A DNA stretch of 64,000 nucleotides, taken from assembly GCA_964028335.1 (NCBI GenBank), contig OZ034808.1, positions 47,345,395-47,409,394 of the forward strand, in the 5' to 3' direction. Below, piece by piece: positions 48,870 through 61,046 of this stretch (within the stretch, counting starts at the first letter, position 1; each line of letters begins with the position of its first letter). Position numbers and translations under genes: made by a program. Under the pieces are notes generated by a model that saw only the letters and a program-made list of their open reading frames with translations, made no database searches and was not told the DNA's origin. The DNA is from Altica lythri. Lineage: Eukaryota > Arthropoda > Insecta > Coleoptera > Chrysomelidae.

Positions 48870-49740
48870 TTGCCAGCAACAAAGCTAAGGCAATTCTGAC
48901 TAACAGTAGGAACACCGCATTTATGGATGGAACGTTCAAAAGCTGCAGTAAGCAATTTAGCCAAATATATACCATCCATATTGATATTGGTAGCACACCA
49001 GAGGAGACAAATATAATTCCATTGATATATGCACTACTTCCTAACAAAACCAAAGAGACTTACAATACATTGTTTTCATCAATCAAACAGAAACTACCGA
49101 ATTGGAAACCAACTGTTGTGAAACTTGATTATGAGCAGGCAACGATTAGTGCTTTAGAAAACAATTTTCCAGAAGCTCAAATTTCTGGATGTAATTTTCA
49201 TTTTAATCAATGCATATGGAAAAATATTCAAAATATGGGATTAGTTGCTGAATATAAAAATAACGAAGAAATACGTTTACATATAAGAATGTGTGCAGCT
49301 TTAGCATATCTGCCTGTGGAAGATATTGATGATGGCTGGTTATGCATTCAAGAGACTTCTCCAATTTCTGAAAAAATGGAACAATTCTACGATTATTTTG
49401 TTCAGCAATGGTTAGAAAATACACACATTTCCAAGGAAATGTGGAATTGCCATGAGCAAAGACATCGCAGTAACAATGCTTTGGAAGGTTGGAACCATCG
49501 TTTAAATACATTGATAAAACCACATTCCAATGTATTTCAATTGGTGAAGTGCCTACTTAAAGAAGCAGAATATTCTGATCACATTTATGACAGATCTACT
49601 TTAAATTTAGAAGGAAAGCGGCGCAAAAAACCTATATTACTTTAGATGAAAGAATTTCCAAAACATTAAAGAAATATAAAGACACAAGAGACTTGAGAAC
49701 ATGTTTAAAGACGTTAGCTTATATTCAGAAGCTCGAATAA
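48870..49740 (+). pseudogene. MULE transposase 1, C-terminal part
   Basis: The frame resumes at the TTTGCC duplication. MULE catalytic core: DGTF (first Asp), LDYEQA (second Asp), the CNFHFNQ C-x-H pair, and the Glu in NNALEGWNHRLN. Near the C-terminus a 1-base frameshift in an A-run (about 49624-49631) ends the frame at 49645; the true tail runs in another frame to TAA 49738-49740. It would be joined to 19662-20193 without Polinton B. The stretch 49741-49934 is non-coding MULE sequence. Confidence 0.88.
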
Positions 49741-50014
49741 ACAAACAAGTTTTTATTGACATGGATTTTTGTATTTTACTTTATAAAAAAACTTTGAAAA
49801 AATAAATATAATTTTTGTACTTTCTTGTTTTCTTGTAAAACTAATATTTTTAACTTACCCTTTACCGGACTATTATTGTAGGTAGGAGGAATTTAAAATT
49901 ATATTGCAAATGGGCAGATCGAAGAAAATAAAGTAGATTATGAAAGTAGCAGAGCGCAAAGTGGCCGATTTCAGGTAGGAGCGCAAAACGGTCGGGCGCA
50001 AAGTGGCCGACACC

Positions 50015-50155
50015 GAATAGACATTCTAGGGCCGTTCCACCGCAGCCGTAACGGAAAAACGGTAATAATCGTTGCAACTGATTACGCTACACGATGGGTA
50101 GAAAATGAAAGTGTATGCTATGTTAAATTATTATCCATTTGTGCATGCCTCCGAC
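50015..50155 (+). mobile_element. Gypsy-type integrase fragment, right part
   Basis: It continues the integrase core across the MULE: IDILGPFHRSRNGKTVIIV, then ATDYATRWVENES. The first catalytic Asp region (GID/ILGPF) is exactly where the MULE landed. The match to an integrase fades after about 50130. The sequence 50156-50494 is AT-rich without a feature I can name. Confidence 0.85.
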
Positions 50156-50494
50156 TGTAATTCTGTTTATAATGTTGAAAAAAATTGAATGACTACCGTG
50201 CTGATATTTCTATTTGTACAATACGTTAGGTACGTAGGTGTGGTACTGTTTCAATTTATGTTTTTAGTTCTAAGTACCTAATGATTGATTTTTTTTAAAT
50301 ACCTAGTCATTGAATTTCCGTCTTGTTTCAGTCGTTTCAGTTGAATTTCAGTTGTAGCTATCCATGCAGGCGGATTTTTTGTTATTTTTTTATATATTTT
50401 AAAATCTAGGTTTGGAAAAAATGTTGCATTGTTTTAATTTTACCTATAAATTCTATTATCTTTTATTAAGGACGTACATAGTTGGAATATAAAT

Positions 50495-51172
50495 CTAAAG
50501 TTAATAACTTTTATATAAGATCCACCTATGGATTTTAAATTACTGATATATAAATTTTCACCAAAATGTGAATCTAGACAACTACAAAGTACTTAGATAT
50601 AAAATGCAGTTAATAAAAATTATATTTGATTCTCGTTTAATAAGGAAACTGATTATTTGTAAAATAATTTGTATGCATCATCTCCATTCTAGTTTTTAAA
50701 GTGCAGAGTTAAAATTTATAAGTAATAATGTGTATGTAGCATCTGCCAATTGATATTTGTACAATAAATTTGCAATAAAATGTGAATCTGGACAACTAGG
50801 AAGTACCTAAATATAATATTTTTTATTATTATATGTACCATCTGAAGTTTATGTAGTGGTAATGGTAGAGGTAGTTTCATATTAAAAGGCATTGATTTTG
50901 TCAGATTATTGTTAGTTAGCAGCTCCATTCTAGTTTTGAAAGTGCATAGTTAAAATTTATATCTATAAGTAATAATGTGTATATAGCATCTGCCAATTGA
51001 TATTTGTGCAATAAATTTGCAATAAAATGTGAATCTGGACAACTAGGAAGTACCTAGATATAATATTTTTAATTATTATATGTACCATCTGTAGTTTAAG
51101 TAGTGGTAGTGGTAGAGGTGGTTTAATATTAAAAGGCATTGATTTTGTCAGATTATTGTTAGTTAGCAGCTC
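50495..51172. repeat. Tandem units of about 240 bp upstream of Polinton C genes
   Basis: Two good units (about 50701-50941 and 50942-51172) share GTGCA.AGTTAAAATTTATA, AGCATCTGCCAATTGATATT, GTGAATCTGGACAACTAGGAAGTACCT and GGCATTGATTTTGTCAGATTATTGTTAGTTAGCAGCTCC; a degenerate third unit precedes them (50495-50700). They lie upstream of the first recognisable gene of C and may be duplicated promoter/TIR sequence. Downstream a possible non-coding exon with a GTAAG donor follows near 51228. Confidence 0.85.
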
Positions 51173-51283
51173 CAGAGAAGTAAAGTCTTTTGCCAGTTCT
51201 GCAAAGTGTGTGTGTTTGTGTTTTAAAAAGTAAGTTTTTTTTTCCTTTGTTTCTATTTGTTTAGTGTTTATGTGTAATTTGAG

Positions 51284-51592
51284 ATGGATTTTAAAGAGCT
51301 AAATTCAACCTCTCTTATAGAAAAAAATTCATAACCAATAAAAAAATTACATAAGTTAACAGTAGACCAACCATACAAAATTAACAATGCGAAAATAGTT
51401 AAAAGTCGTTTTCGTGATGCTGTGCTCTTCGATTTAGAGGATTGTATAACATTTTTACCTCAACGCGTAACTGAGAAGTACAGAAACTCTATTCAGTATT
51501 TTAACGAGAATTGCTATGCAGTAATTTTTCGTGGACAATTAGATGTTGGAAAGCCAAAACCGGCATCATCTTTTGAAATTATTAAATGTTAG
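51284..51592 (+). pseudogene. Small OB-like Polinton protein with internal stop, C
   Basis: 103 codons from ATG 51284, exactly as long as the B gene at 35050. An in-frame TAA at codon 17 (51332-51334) breaks it. The remainder keeps the family pattern: PYKINNAKIVKSRF, ITFLPQR, a YAVIFRGQLDVGKPKP-like end. No upstream frame enters it. Confidence 0.75.
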
Positions 51593-54159
51593 TTTCTAAT
51601 TATTCTTTTATATAACATTTTATTTTATGTTCAAGATTAGGATTAAGATTATTATTTAATTACTTTTGTAACTTATACGTAATATGGACAACTTAGAAAA
51701 ATGTTTCTCTACATTAAATCAAAATTTATCAATTAATTTACTAACTAAACATATTAGAAAGAGTTATAAATCATTTAAAATTTTTCATTTCTCGGTTGGA
51801 CAAAAACGTAAGATTTTAACAAAAATTTTTCAACTAAAACGGTTGCAGTGTTTACTTACATTAAAGAATAAACATTTAGGTTACGGAATAGGGTCCTCTA
51901 ATAAAATAGGTAGTAGAGTTAAATGGGAAAGTGTGAATAATTGTTTTGTCATAAAGAAATTAAGAGTTTTTTTACTGATGCTTGTAATATGTTTAAGAAA
52001 AAGATGTCAAATATTTTAAAAAATTTAGTAATAATAAAAAAAGTAATTTCAACTTTCTCTGGAGAATTTATAAAGCAGTCAAGCGACCAGGAATTGATTG
52101 ACCAGAAATATTTTTCAACACCCAAACACATAATAGATAGAAGTACAAATTTAACAGATTGGTTTAAAACTTTTGTAAAAGATCAGATATTAAATCAATT
52201 ATCAGAATTTTCAGAGAAATCTAGCGGTTGGTCTTTACAAAAAATTTTATATTTGGAATTAGCCATAAACAAAATTGAAAACGGTTCTTCTTTTATTAAA
52301 TTCCCTCTTCAGATTGAAAAGAAAAAAGCTTGCATTAACATTCAAAATAATGATGAGGCTTGTCAGTGCGTTATTTCCACCTAAAGGAAACTATCGTTTT
52401 ATTAGTTCATACCCTAGATATACTGATGTGTTACAGACTAATGGCTTAGAATTGCCTACGAAATTATCACAAATTTCGAAGTTTGAAAATATGAATAATA
52501 TTTCTGTAAATGTTTATGCTTTAGAACTAAATTATTTTCAAAAGTTTGATGTAGTTCCTGATAGATTAACCGAAAATAAATTAGACCGTCACGTTAATTT
52601 ATTGCTTATACAAAATAAATATTTTCCAAAATTAAACGATTATAAAGCACCCATACAAAATTTTTCACGTATTATGTCTAGTCAGCTTGGTTCATCAACC
52701 AAGAAAAAGTATTTTTGTGACCGTTGCCTAAATTATTTTTATTGTGAAAAAAAATTAATTGAACATTCTGATGTTTGTAAGGAGTTAAATAATAGTAAAA
52801 TTTCGTTTCCAAAAAATGATTACGTAGAGCTTCGAAATTATATTTATAAACAAAAAGCACCCTTTGTGGTGTATGCAGATTTTGAATCCTATTTACAATC
52901 ATGTAACAATCGAATATCAAAGAAAATGAAAAAATATCAACACCACAAAGCGTTTTCTTGTGGCTACTTTTTAAAATGTTCATACAATAACTCAATTTCC
53001 TATTTCTCCAGTTATACTGGAGAAGATTGCATAGAATGGTTTTCAAACCAATTAAAGAATATTGCAAAATTTGTATCTGGTAAAATATTAAATATAATAC
53101 CAATGGTATACAAACCAACTACTGTAAACCCATGTATATGTCACATTTGCGAAAAACCTTTTGAAAATAACGATTTGATCGTGCGCGACCATGACCACTT
53201 CATAGGATTATTTAGAGAACTTGCCCATCAGACTGACTTGTAATCTAATGTTTAAAAAATCGTTTATAGTTCTAATTGTATTTCATAATCTTTTAGGTTA
53301 TGATGGACATTTTGTTGTTAAAGAAATTATTAAATGTGGTACTGTTAGCGTACTACCTTTAAACCAAGAAAAATTTATTTCTTTTACTTTACATGAATTA
53401 GAAACTAAAATTAAATTTAGGTTCATAGATTCTTTACGATTTTTGGGAGCCAGTCTTGATGAGTTGGTGTCCACCCTATGTGAAAACAATTTTTTATATT
53501 TAAAAAAAGAATTTGAACATTTAAACAACGATGATTTTAGTCTTTTAACTAGAAAAGGAGTTTTTCCATACGATTATGTTGATAGTTTAGAAAAACTAAA
53601 AGAAACTGAGCTTCCATCAATTGAAAATTTTTATAGTAGATTAAATGACAATGAACTAAGTACAGAAGAGTATTTGCATGCTCAAAAGATTTGGCATACA
53701 TTTAACACGTTCGCTGCCAGAGCGCCAAAAGTGATTTTTTACGTTCGGGTCAAATGGTTTTCCATGTAAGTAAAAAAAACATGTTTCAGGCCATTATGCG
53801 CTAAGGTTTATGTACGTATGTAGTAACGGTTGGCGTGAGCAATTTTTCAAAATTCTTATTTATAGAAGAAAAATTTGCAAAAAGTGTTTCGGTCATACCG
53901 ACCGAGTTGGCGTGGTGTGAATGTGGGATAAACCTTTCCTAGAATTGGCATTTACCATTTCCATAGGATTAAAGATTAAGATTAAATAGGTATACCTACT
54001 CCATTAAATGACTATTAACTTAAACTCAATTCTTAATTATATTATATAGTTATATAAATAAAGAAAAATTTTGAATATCTAGTATCTTGTGATTGTTCGG
54101 TGTAAGTACAATAAATTATTTTTGTCGATATAACGTTTGTTTCGCAAAAGTGTGTCAGT

Positions 54160-56777
54160 ATGAACCGAGATATTTTATCTAAAAGAGAACATGCAAAGTT
54201 CAGCTCAGATGGTTTTGTTTATCTTTTTGACGCCCTTAGCAAAAAAGATAATGAAGTCAAATTTTGGAGATGTGACCAAAGGGGAATGTGCAGTGCTCGA
54301 TTACATACTAGAAATGGAGAAGTAATAAAAAGAGTGAACATACACTCCCATGGCGCCTCGTCAGCAGATGTAGAGGTTGCACAAATACTAACAGCCGTTA
54401 AAAGACGCGCTGAAGGGACAACTGAAGGAACAATTCAGGTAATTAATAATTTATTGAACATATATTATTTCCAAAATATTCACCTCTATGAAGCTGAAAT
54501 AGTGCTAATAGAGATATAACTATGGTGCAAATAAAAGAAATAAATTTATTTTTAGTTAATTCGGTTTTCTAAGCAAAATTGTTCAAATTTCAGAATCATA
54601 AAATTATTTTTTGAAACCCTAATTTTCTTTAATAAATTATACAGGGCTTCATATGAACAGACTGGTATTTTTTTTTTTAATTTTGCTTAAAGTTAAAATA
54701 GATTATTCTAGCCTAAATTTAAGTCTGCATAACCCTTAATAATTTTAAACTAGTTGTGTTATCACACATGGTACTTTCCCTCAAAGTTCGTAGATTGGTG
54801 ATAGTGTATTCCTAGATTATTTTATTTTACTTTCTTCCGTTAATCTTTTAAGAATGCTGTAAGAGAGACGTATTTTTAAAACTTGAAGCCTACAATTTTT
54901 GTACTACACTTTTTTTGATATCTTTTACAATAACGGATATATCGAACTTTACCGCACTATTGGGACACCCTGTACATATATTTCATAAGGCTGTGCTCAT
55001 AGCAGTATTCCATCTTCATAGATACCTCTTTTTTAAAATTTTCTTTTTATTGATTTCATTATTTCTTAATTAAAGGTTATTAACGAATGTTTGGGTAATA
55101 TTACTTAAGCTGCCCAATCCCGATTGCCAAATATTTGCGCACTGAGGAAAACTATTAGGCGAAAACGCAACCAGATTCAAGCTGCACCACCAAATCCTAA
55201 TAATCTTCAAGAATTGATCATACCAGAACCTTACAGAATTTATAAGGTACAAGATGGCATCGAAGAAAATTTTCTCTTGGCGGACAATGAAGAAGGTCAA
55301 AATAGAATATTGATATTTGGAAGAGAAACCTGGCTTAATCATTTGCAGACTTCGCCAACATGGTATGCAGATGGTACATTTTCCATAACCCCACCTCTTT
55401 TCACACAAGTATACACTGTGATGGCATTGAAACATAATGGCGTCCATCCCATATTTTATGCCCTACTGCCAAATAAATCACGAGCTACTTATTGCCGAAT
55501 GTTCCAAATGATAAAGGATCTGAAGCCGAATCTGCAACCAGGAGCAATCCATTGTGATTTTGAGATTGCTGGTTTCACAGCCATGAAAGATTGCTTCCCG
55601 GGCGTAAACATCAACGGATGTTTCTTCCATTTAGCCCAAAATTTAAAGAAGCACGTTGCATCTTTGGGACATATGAGGGAATATAACAACAACCCACAAT
55701 TTGCCTTGAGCTGCAGGATGGTAACATCCTTGGCATTCGTTCCACTTGAACATTTGGATGACGCCATCAATGATCTGGGGAATGCTTTACCCGTGGAGCT
55801 CCAACCTCTGTTGGATTGGTTCGAGGACAATTATGTAGGCCGTATGAACAGGTAACTATAAAGATACACTTAAAAGCTTATTAAATTATTTAGTAACGTA
55901 ACTTGCTAATAAAATAATTATTTTTAATGCTAGATTGCGAAATGTCACTTTTTCAAAATAATTTCGCAATCGAGTATCAAACAACATTTTTTCGAAAACT
56001 GTATCCAAATTACTAAAAATGAAGGGATAAAATTTTGAAACTCATAATTTTTATTTTATTTGGCATATATGTCTGTCTTCTACAATTTGTTGCAAATACA
56101 GGGTGTTATCTATAAACTGACACATTTTAAACGTAATTATTGCATTGTCATTATTTTCAATATCAGCCTTAGATTTTCAATTTCTTAAGTAGGCATTTTC
56201 AGCATTTTTAATTTATTGTCATTTGTACACTGAACTAATTAACTTCTTGGTAACTTCTACTTATTTCAATGAATAAATGACAAAAAAATTAAAAATGCAG
56301 AAAATTTGTTCAATAAAAAATTGGCGATATTAAAATTATTGAGAATGCACCCATTTACAAAAATTTAAATAAAATTCCGTATAATACATTTTGAAGTTTA
56401 TATTTTTGCTAATTATTTGCAGACAAGGAGATGGTAGACGTCCACCTTTATTTGCCCATGACATGTGGAACCTTTATGAAAGGACACTAAATGAAGAAGA
56501 CCGAACCAATAATTATGCTGAAGCTGCGCATAGAAGGCTTCAAATGGAGCTAGGAGTTGACCATTCATCGGTATGGAAATTCATCGACAGTCTCCGTAAA
56601 GTACAACGAGGTAGGGATGTTTATTATGAACAATTAATAGCTGGTAACCTTCCAAAATGTAAATTAAAAAAATACAGGGACGCGGATGAGCGAATCTTAA
56701 GAACTGTACGACGCTTCAATGCCGAAGCAAATATTTTGGAATATCTGAGGGGACTTGCACATAATTACGATATGTAA
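54160..56777 (+). pseudogene. MULE transposase 2, three exons with one internal stop
   Basis: Exons 54160-54438, 55076-55851 and 56423-56777 join in frame (donors CAG/GTAATT and AACAG/GTAACT; acceptors TTAAAG and TTTGCAG), giving 469 codons. Exon 1 is a FLYWCH-type finger (FWRC...MCSARLHT...HSHG). Exon 2 holds the MULE core: YADGTF, HCDFEIA, NGCFFHLAQN. Exon 3 has the helical C-terminus with NNYAEAAHRRL, where the Glu of the triad is expected. An in-frame TAA occurs about ten codons into exon 2 (55106-55108). The introns hold MITE-like ends (CAGGGTGTT near 56098, ACACCCTGTA near 54965). Diverged from MULE transposase 1. Confidence 0.82.
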
Positions 56778-56920
56778 ATATAGTTTTATATTGAATTATA
56801 TATATTTTTCTGTAAATATATTTTTTCCTAATTGAAGGACATAGTTTTATTTTAATATTTGTAAATAGTATACTTATAACGCATTTTTGCAAAAAATTAA
56901 AGAACACAGTTATTCTTAAC

Positions 56921-57052
56921 TGACGGCGAAACGGCTGACGGCGAAACGGCTGCCAGCGAAACGGCCGCCGGCGAACTGGCTCGACGGCGAACTGGCTCGA
57001 CGGCGAAACGGCGACGGCGAAACGGCGACGGCGAACCGGCGACGGCGAAACG
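56921..57052. repeat. ACGGCGAAAC minisatellite
   Basis: About a dozen imperfect units of ACGGCGAAACGGCG / GACGGCGAACTGGCTC, far more GC-rich than the surroundings. They lie 140 bases after the MULE transposase 2 gene. MULE 1 also ends in tandem GC-rich GGCCGTTTTGCGCTC units, so this may be the right end of MULE 2. A TCCTAGA motif just after it (57053-57059) also occurs near 53938, which could be a target duplication, but no matching left end was seen. Confidence 0.85.
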
Positions 57053-57203
57053 TCCTAGACCCACTTATCACTGTGCTGCGCCGCCTCGGTCAGACTCTCG
57101 GTCAGAGAGTTTAAACAGCTGATTCAATCATGCGCACACGCTCTTGTGTTTGATATCCACCGGTTACTTGATTTGTTTCAATCAGTTGTTTTGTGTGTTC
57201 ATC

Positions 57204-59119
57204 ATGTCGAGGTACACCAGAAATACCAACAAGAGACCGCTAACGGACGAAGAATTATATGAAATTCTAAATGGACCATCTGACCAAGAGGGTGAGTGTA
57301 GTTTTCGGCCGCTATTTTAGGTTATGTTTTAATTCGATTGCTTTTATTCGAAAACCTAGATGTAGAAAGCCCAGCTGATAGAGATCCTGGAAATAAAGCT
57401 GACTCCCTGGCAAACAGTAGTACCAAAGATGAATACGACACAACCGACGAAGAACGCAGTAATGAAGCCGTCGATGCTAACAATGAAGATGTTGAAGCTG
57501 TAGAAATGCGTGAATCTGAAAATAAGAATAATGATTTTGAATCAAATTCTCACTCTGATGATGAAGAAGATGGAAGAGCCACTGTACGCAGAAATATTGA
57601 TGGACCAGAGTGGGAGACACCTACAGGTAATCAACCCGTACTCATTCAATTTACGAAAGAACCTGGCGTTGAACAGCACGTATCGGAACTTTTGAATGGT
57701 GAAGAACCTATAAGCTTTTTCTCTGCTTTGATTGATGATAATATCTTTGAATTCATCACCGAACAAACTAATTTATATGCAACGCAAACTGTTGTTGCTG
57801 GGGATGACGCTACTGCTCATTCTAGATTGCACGATTGGATTCCCACGGATATTTATGAGATGAAGCGTTTTTTCGGATTAGTTGTGTACATGGGAATAGA
57901 TCGTTGGCCAAAAATTTCGGACTATTGGAGCAAAGAGCCAATGTTCAAAAATGAGTTTGCTCCTGCAGCAATGAGTCGAAATAGGTTTGAATTGCTTTTG
58001 AGGATGGTTCACTTTGCCGATAATGAAAGCAATACAAATAATGATCGACTTCATAAAATTCAAACATTGATCGATAAAGTGGTTCATAACTTTCAAACCG
58101 TATTCATTCCTGGCGATACGGTCTGCATTGACGAATCATTGATACCATTTCGTGGTAGATTGATAATGCGTCAATATATAAAAAATAAAAGACATAAATA
58201 CGGCATCAAGATATTCAAGCTATGCTGTAATGGGGGCTTTACATTCAATTTGCAAGTTTACGCTGGTAAAAATTTAGACAATAATAAAACAACACCGTCG
58301 GGGGTAGTGATGAAGTTAGCTGAACCCGTACTTTATTGCGGAAGGACCATGGTTACTGATAATTGGTACATCAGCCTACCATTAGCAGAACAACTTATAA
58401 ATAGTCAAACGCATCTGATTGGTGCTTTAAGAAAAAATCGTAAAGGTAATCCAAAATTTGTAGTCAACAAAAAGCTCAAAGTTGGAGAAACTGTTGCACA
58501 AGAAAATCGCAAAGGAATTACCGTGCTCTCGTGGAGAGACAAAAGATATGTGTTGATGCTTTCAACAAAACACTCCGATTCAAAAATTCAAGTGAGAAAC
58601 CGTCGAGGGCAAATAAAAGAAAAACCCGAAATAATAATGGCATACAACCGAGGAAAATCGTCTGTCGATCAGTCGGATCAAATGACAGCATATCAGTCAC
58701 CGCTTAGAAAAACTATAAAATGGTACAGAAAGCTAGCTTTTGAAATCCTGCTAAATACTGCTATAGTAAACGCGTGGATTATGTACAAGGATGAATATAA
58801 TTCCGATATAGGCATTCTTGATTTTCGTAAATCCCTTGCGTACAAATTATGCAGTGAGCGTCCCCCAGTCGCTGAAAATATAGAAGCCCAAGAAAACCAT
58901 CCGTTGAACCGAAGACGTCGAATGCGTCATGAATTAGGAGAAAGTGATGCTAAAAAACGAAAAGTTTGCAGAAGCTGTTATGAGTACACGAAGAAAACCC
59001 ACGGCTGGCGCATTGCAAGGAATTTGAAAAGAATTAGAATGTATTGTAAAGGTTGTCCAGGAGAGCCTCATATGTGCCTAAAGTGTTTTAACAAAATACA
59101 TCGGTATAGTATGGAATGA
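57204..59119 (+). CDS. piggyBac transposase, intact, two exons
   Basis: Exon 1 is 57204-57291 (ATG, donor GTGAGT) and exon 2 is 57360-59119 (acceptor CCTAG), giving 615 residues. An acidic N-terminal region is followed by the DDE_Tnp_1_7 core with Asp residues in CIDESLIPFRGR, TDNWYISL and SVDQSDQM. The C-terminal Cys-rich zinc domain reads CRSCYEY...CKGCPGEPHMCLKCF. No stop or frameshift. piggyBac transposases cut and paste precisely at TTAA, which matches the flanks of this element. The element may therefore still be active or recently so. Confidence 0.93.
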
Positions 59120-59329
59120 TATCAGGAAGAATTTTTGTTTATTTTATGAATTTACATTTTTTTATGTTTAAATTTACGTTTTTGATGACTTGAGTGTTGT
59201 TTTATCAAAGATTATAAGTTTCTTTGCTTTTGTTTTGCAATAAAGTTTGAGTTTTGTTTCGAATTTACATCTTTTTAATTTTACCGCAATTTCTCAGTGA
59301 TAAAAGCTGTACGCAAAAAACTGTGATGT

Positions 59330-59535
59330 CGCAGCTATTCGTTCACGCCAGCTCGGTCATCCGACATTGATAAATGCATGGTAGACCGAGAAGCTGGCTT
59401 GTAAAATGCAAAATATTAATTCGGTCAAATGGACCGAGTCGGCGCCTCGGTCAAGTTGAGGCTCTCGGTCATATATACCGAGCCGGCGTGGGAGCAAATT
59501 TTATTCTCGGTCATATAGACCCTTTCGGCAGCAAA
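59330..59535. repeat. Subterminal TCGGTCA palindromes of the piggyBac element
   Basis: At least five TCGGTCA-type sites, several as near-palindromes (TCGGTCATATATACCGAG, TCGGTCAAATGGACCGAG) followed by CGGCG or TGGCG. Similar sites occur near the left end (53890-53920, TCGGTCATACCGACCGAG then TTGGCGTGG) and at 57087-57110. Subterminal repeats of this kind are likely transposase-binding sites; that is inference. Confidence 0.75.
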
Positions 59536-59715
59536 CGTCTTAACATACAAACACTTGAAGAATATAGCAATTTGTATATGAAAACAGACATTTTACTACT
59601 GGCTGATGTAATGGAAAATTTTAGAGACACTGCAACAAAAACATACGGTTTGGATCCTGCTTGGTATTTTACAATGCCTGGATATACTTGGGATGCAATG
59701 TTAAAATATACAAAA

Positions 59716-61046
59716 CTAGCGGCCGCCTGCGACTTCATCCGCGTAGACTTTAGTTTTTTGCCACCGAGTTTCATACAAATTTGCAACCCCTATTTTAAAT
59801 CCTTAGGGATGGAATTTAAGAAAGTAATTTCTTAGTACACCACTACGTAATAAAACAAGACTCTACGCGTCTATCGACAGTTTCATGTCGGCCAGCAGCA
59901 GCGTGCTACCGTCTCACCGCTCCACACACCCGCTCAGTAAAGCGCGAGTGGTATTAGACTATTATTATTTTAAAACTTTAAAAACTTGCATGCTATATGC
60001 ATGCAAAAGCTTAGCCCAATCGGTTTGAAATTGACAAAGTTTCATACAAACTTTCATCCCTATTTCATCCTTTAGGGGTGGAGTTTATCAAAATCCTTTC
60101 TTAGGGGATGCCTAAGTCATAGTAGCTATATGCATGCAAAATCTCAGCCCGATCGTTTTAAAACTGACACAGTTTCATACCAACTTTCATCCCCTATTTT
60201 ATCCCCTTATGGGTGGAATTTATCAAAATCCTTTCTTAAGGGATGCCTACATCATAGTAGCTACATTCATGCAAAATCTCAGCCCGATCGGATTAAAATT
60301 GACAAAGTTTCATACAAACTTTCATCCCTTAGGGGTGGAGTTTATCAAAATCCTTTCTTAGGGGATGCCTACATCATAGTAGCTACATTCATGCAAAATC
60401 TCAGCCCGATCGGATTAAAATTGACAAAGTTTCATACAAAATTTCATCCCCTATTTTATCCCCTTAGAGATGGAATTAATCAAAATCCTTTCTTAAGGGA
60501 TGCCTACCTTATAGTTTATAGTAACTATCTGCATGCAAAATCTTAGCCCGATTGGTTTAAAATTGACAGAGTTTCATAAAAACTTTCATCCCCTATTTTA
60601 TCCCCTTAGGGGTGGAATTAATCAAAATCCTTTCTTAGGGGATGCCTTCGTCATAGTAACTATATGCATGCAAAGTTTTAGCCCGAACGGTTTAAAACTG
60701 ACAAAGTTTCATACAAACTTTCATCCCCTATTTTATAACCTTGGGGGTGGAATTAATTAAAATCATTTCTTAGTGGATGCCTATGTTATAACATCTACCT
60801 GCATGCCAAATTTCAGCCCCATCCGTCCAGCGGTTTGAGCTGTGAGTTGATAGATCATACAAACTTTCATCCCCTATTTTATCCCGTTGGGGGTGGAATT
60901 AATCAAAATCCTTTCTTAGCGGATGCCTACGTTATAACATCTACCTTCATGCCAAATTTCAGCCCCATCCCTCCAGCGGTTTGGGCTCTGCGTTGATAGA
61001 TCACTATATCAGTCAGTCAGTCACCTTTGAGTTTTATATATATAGA
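59716..61046 (-). mobile_element. Non-autonomous Helitron 1 in the polymerase of Polinton C
   Basis: On the minus strand it begins TCTATATATATAAAACTCAAAGGTGACTG and ends GCGGCCGCTAG, with a GC-rich palindrome before the CTAG, the classical Helitron ends. It is inserted between A and T without target duplication (ACAAAA/TGTAAG on the plus strand). Inside are about eight tandem units of roughly 137 bp (ATGCATGCAAAATCTCAGCCCGATCGG ...). No Rep/helicase gene. Short frames through the tandem units (PIGLKLTKFHTNFHPL repeats) are not genes. Confidence 0.88.

Larger units (their letters stand above)
53706..59539 (+). mobile_element. piggyBac element, 5.8 kb, in the polymerase of Polinton C
   Basis: TTAA target duplications lie at 53702-53705 and 59540-59543. 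Inverted ends CACGTTCGCTGCC and (complement) GACGTTTGCTGCC have 11 of 13 bases matching. Removing the element plus one TTAA leaves the polymerase frame continuous. It carries an intact spliced piggyBac transposase (57204-59119) and, to its left, a second MULE transposase gene, so another transposon is probably nested in it. TCGGTCA-type motifs recur near both ends. The stretch 53762-54159 has no gene; 57056-57203 is the transposase promoter with two more TCGGTCAGA motifs. Confidence 0.88.

Noticed and set aside
53938..57059. TCCTAGA as the target duplication of MULE 2
   Set aside because: Only seven bases match and no inverted terminal sequence was found at the left site.
60130..60760. Plus-strand frames with repeated PIGLKLTKFHTNFHP units (also 62792-63428)
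   Set aside because: They come from tandem non-coding units inside Helitrons; period and frame vary and no start or domain is conserved.
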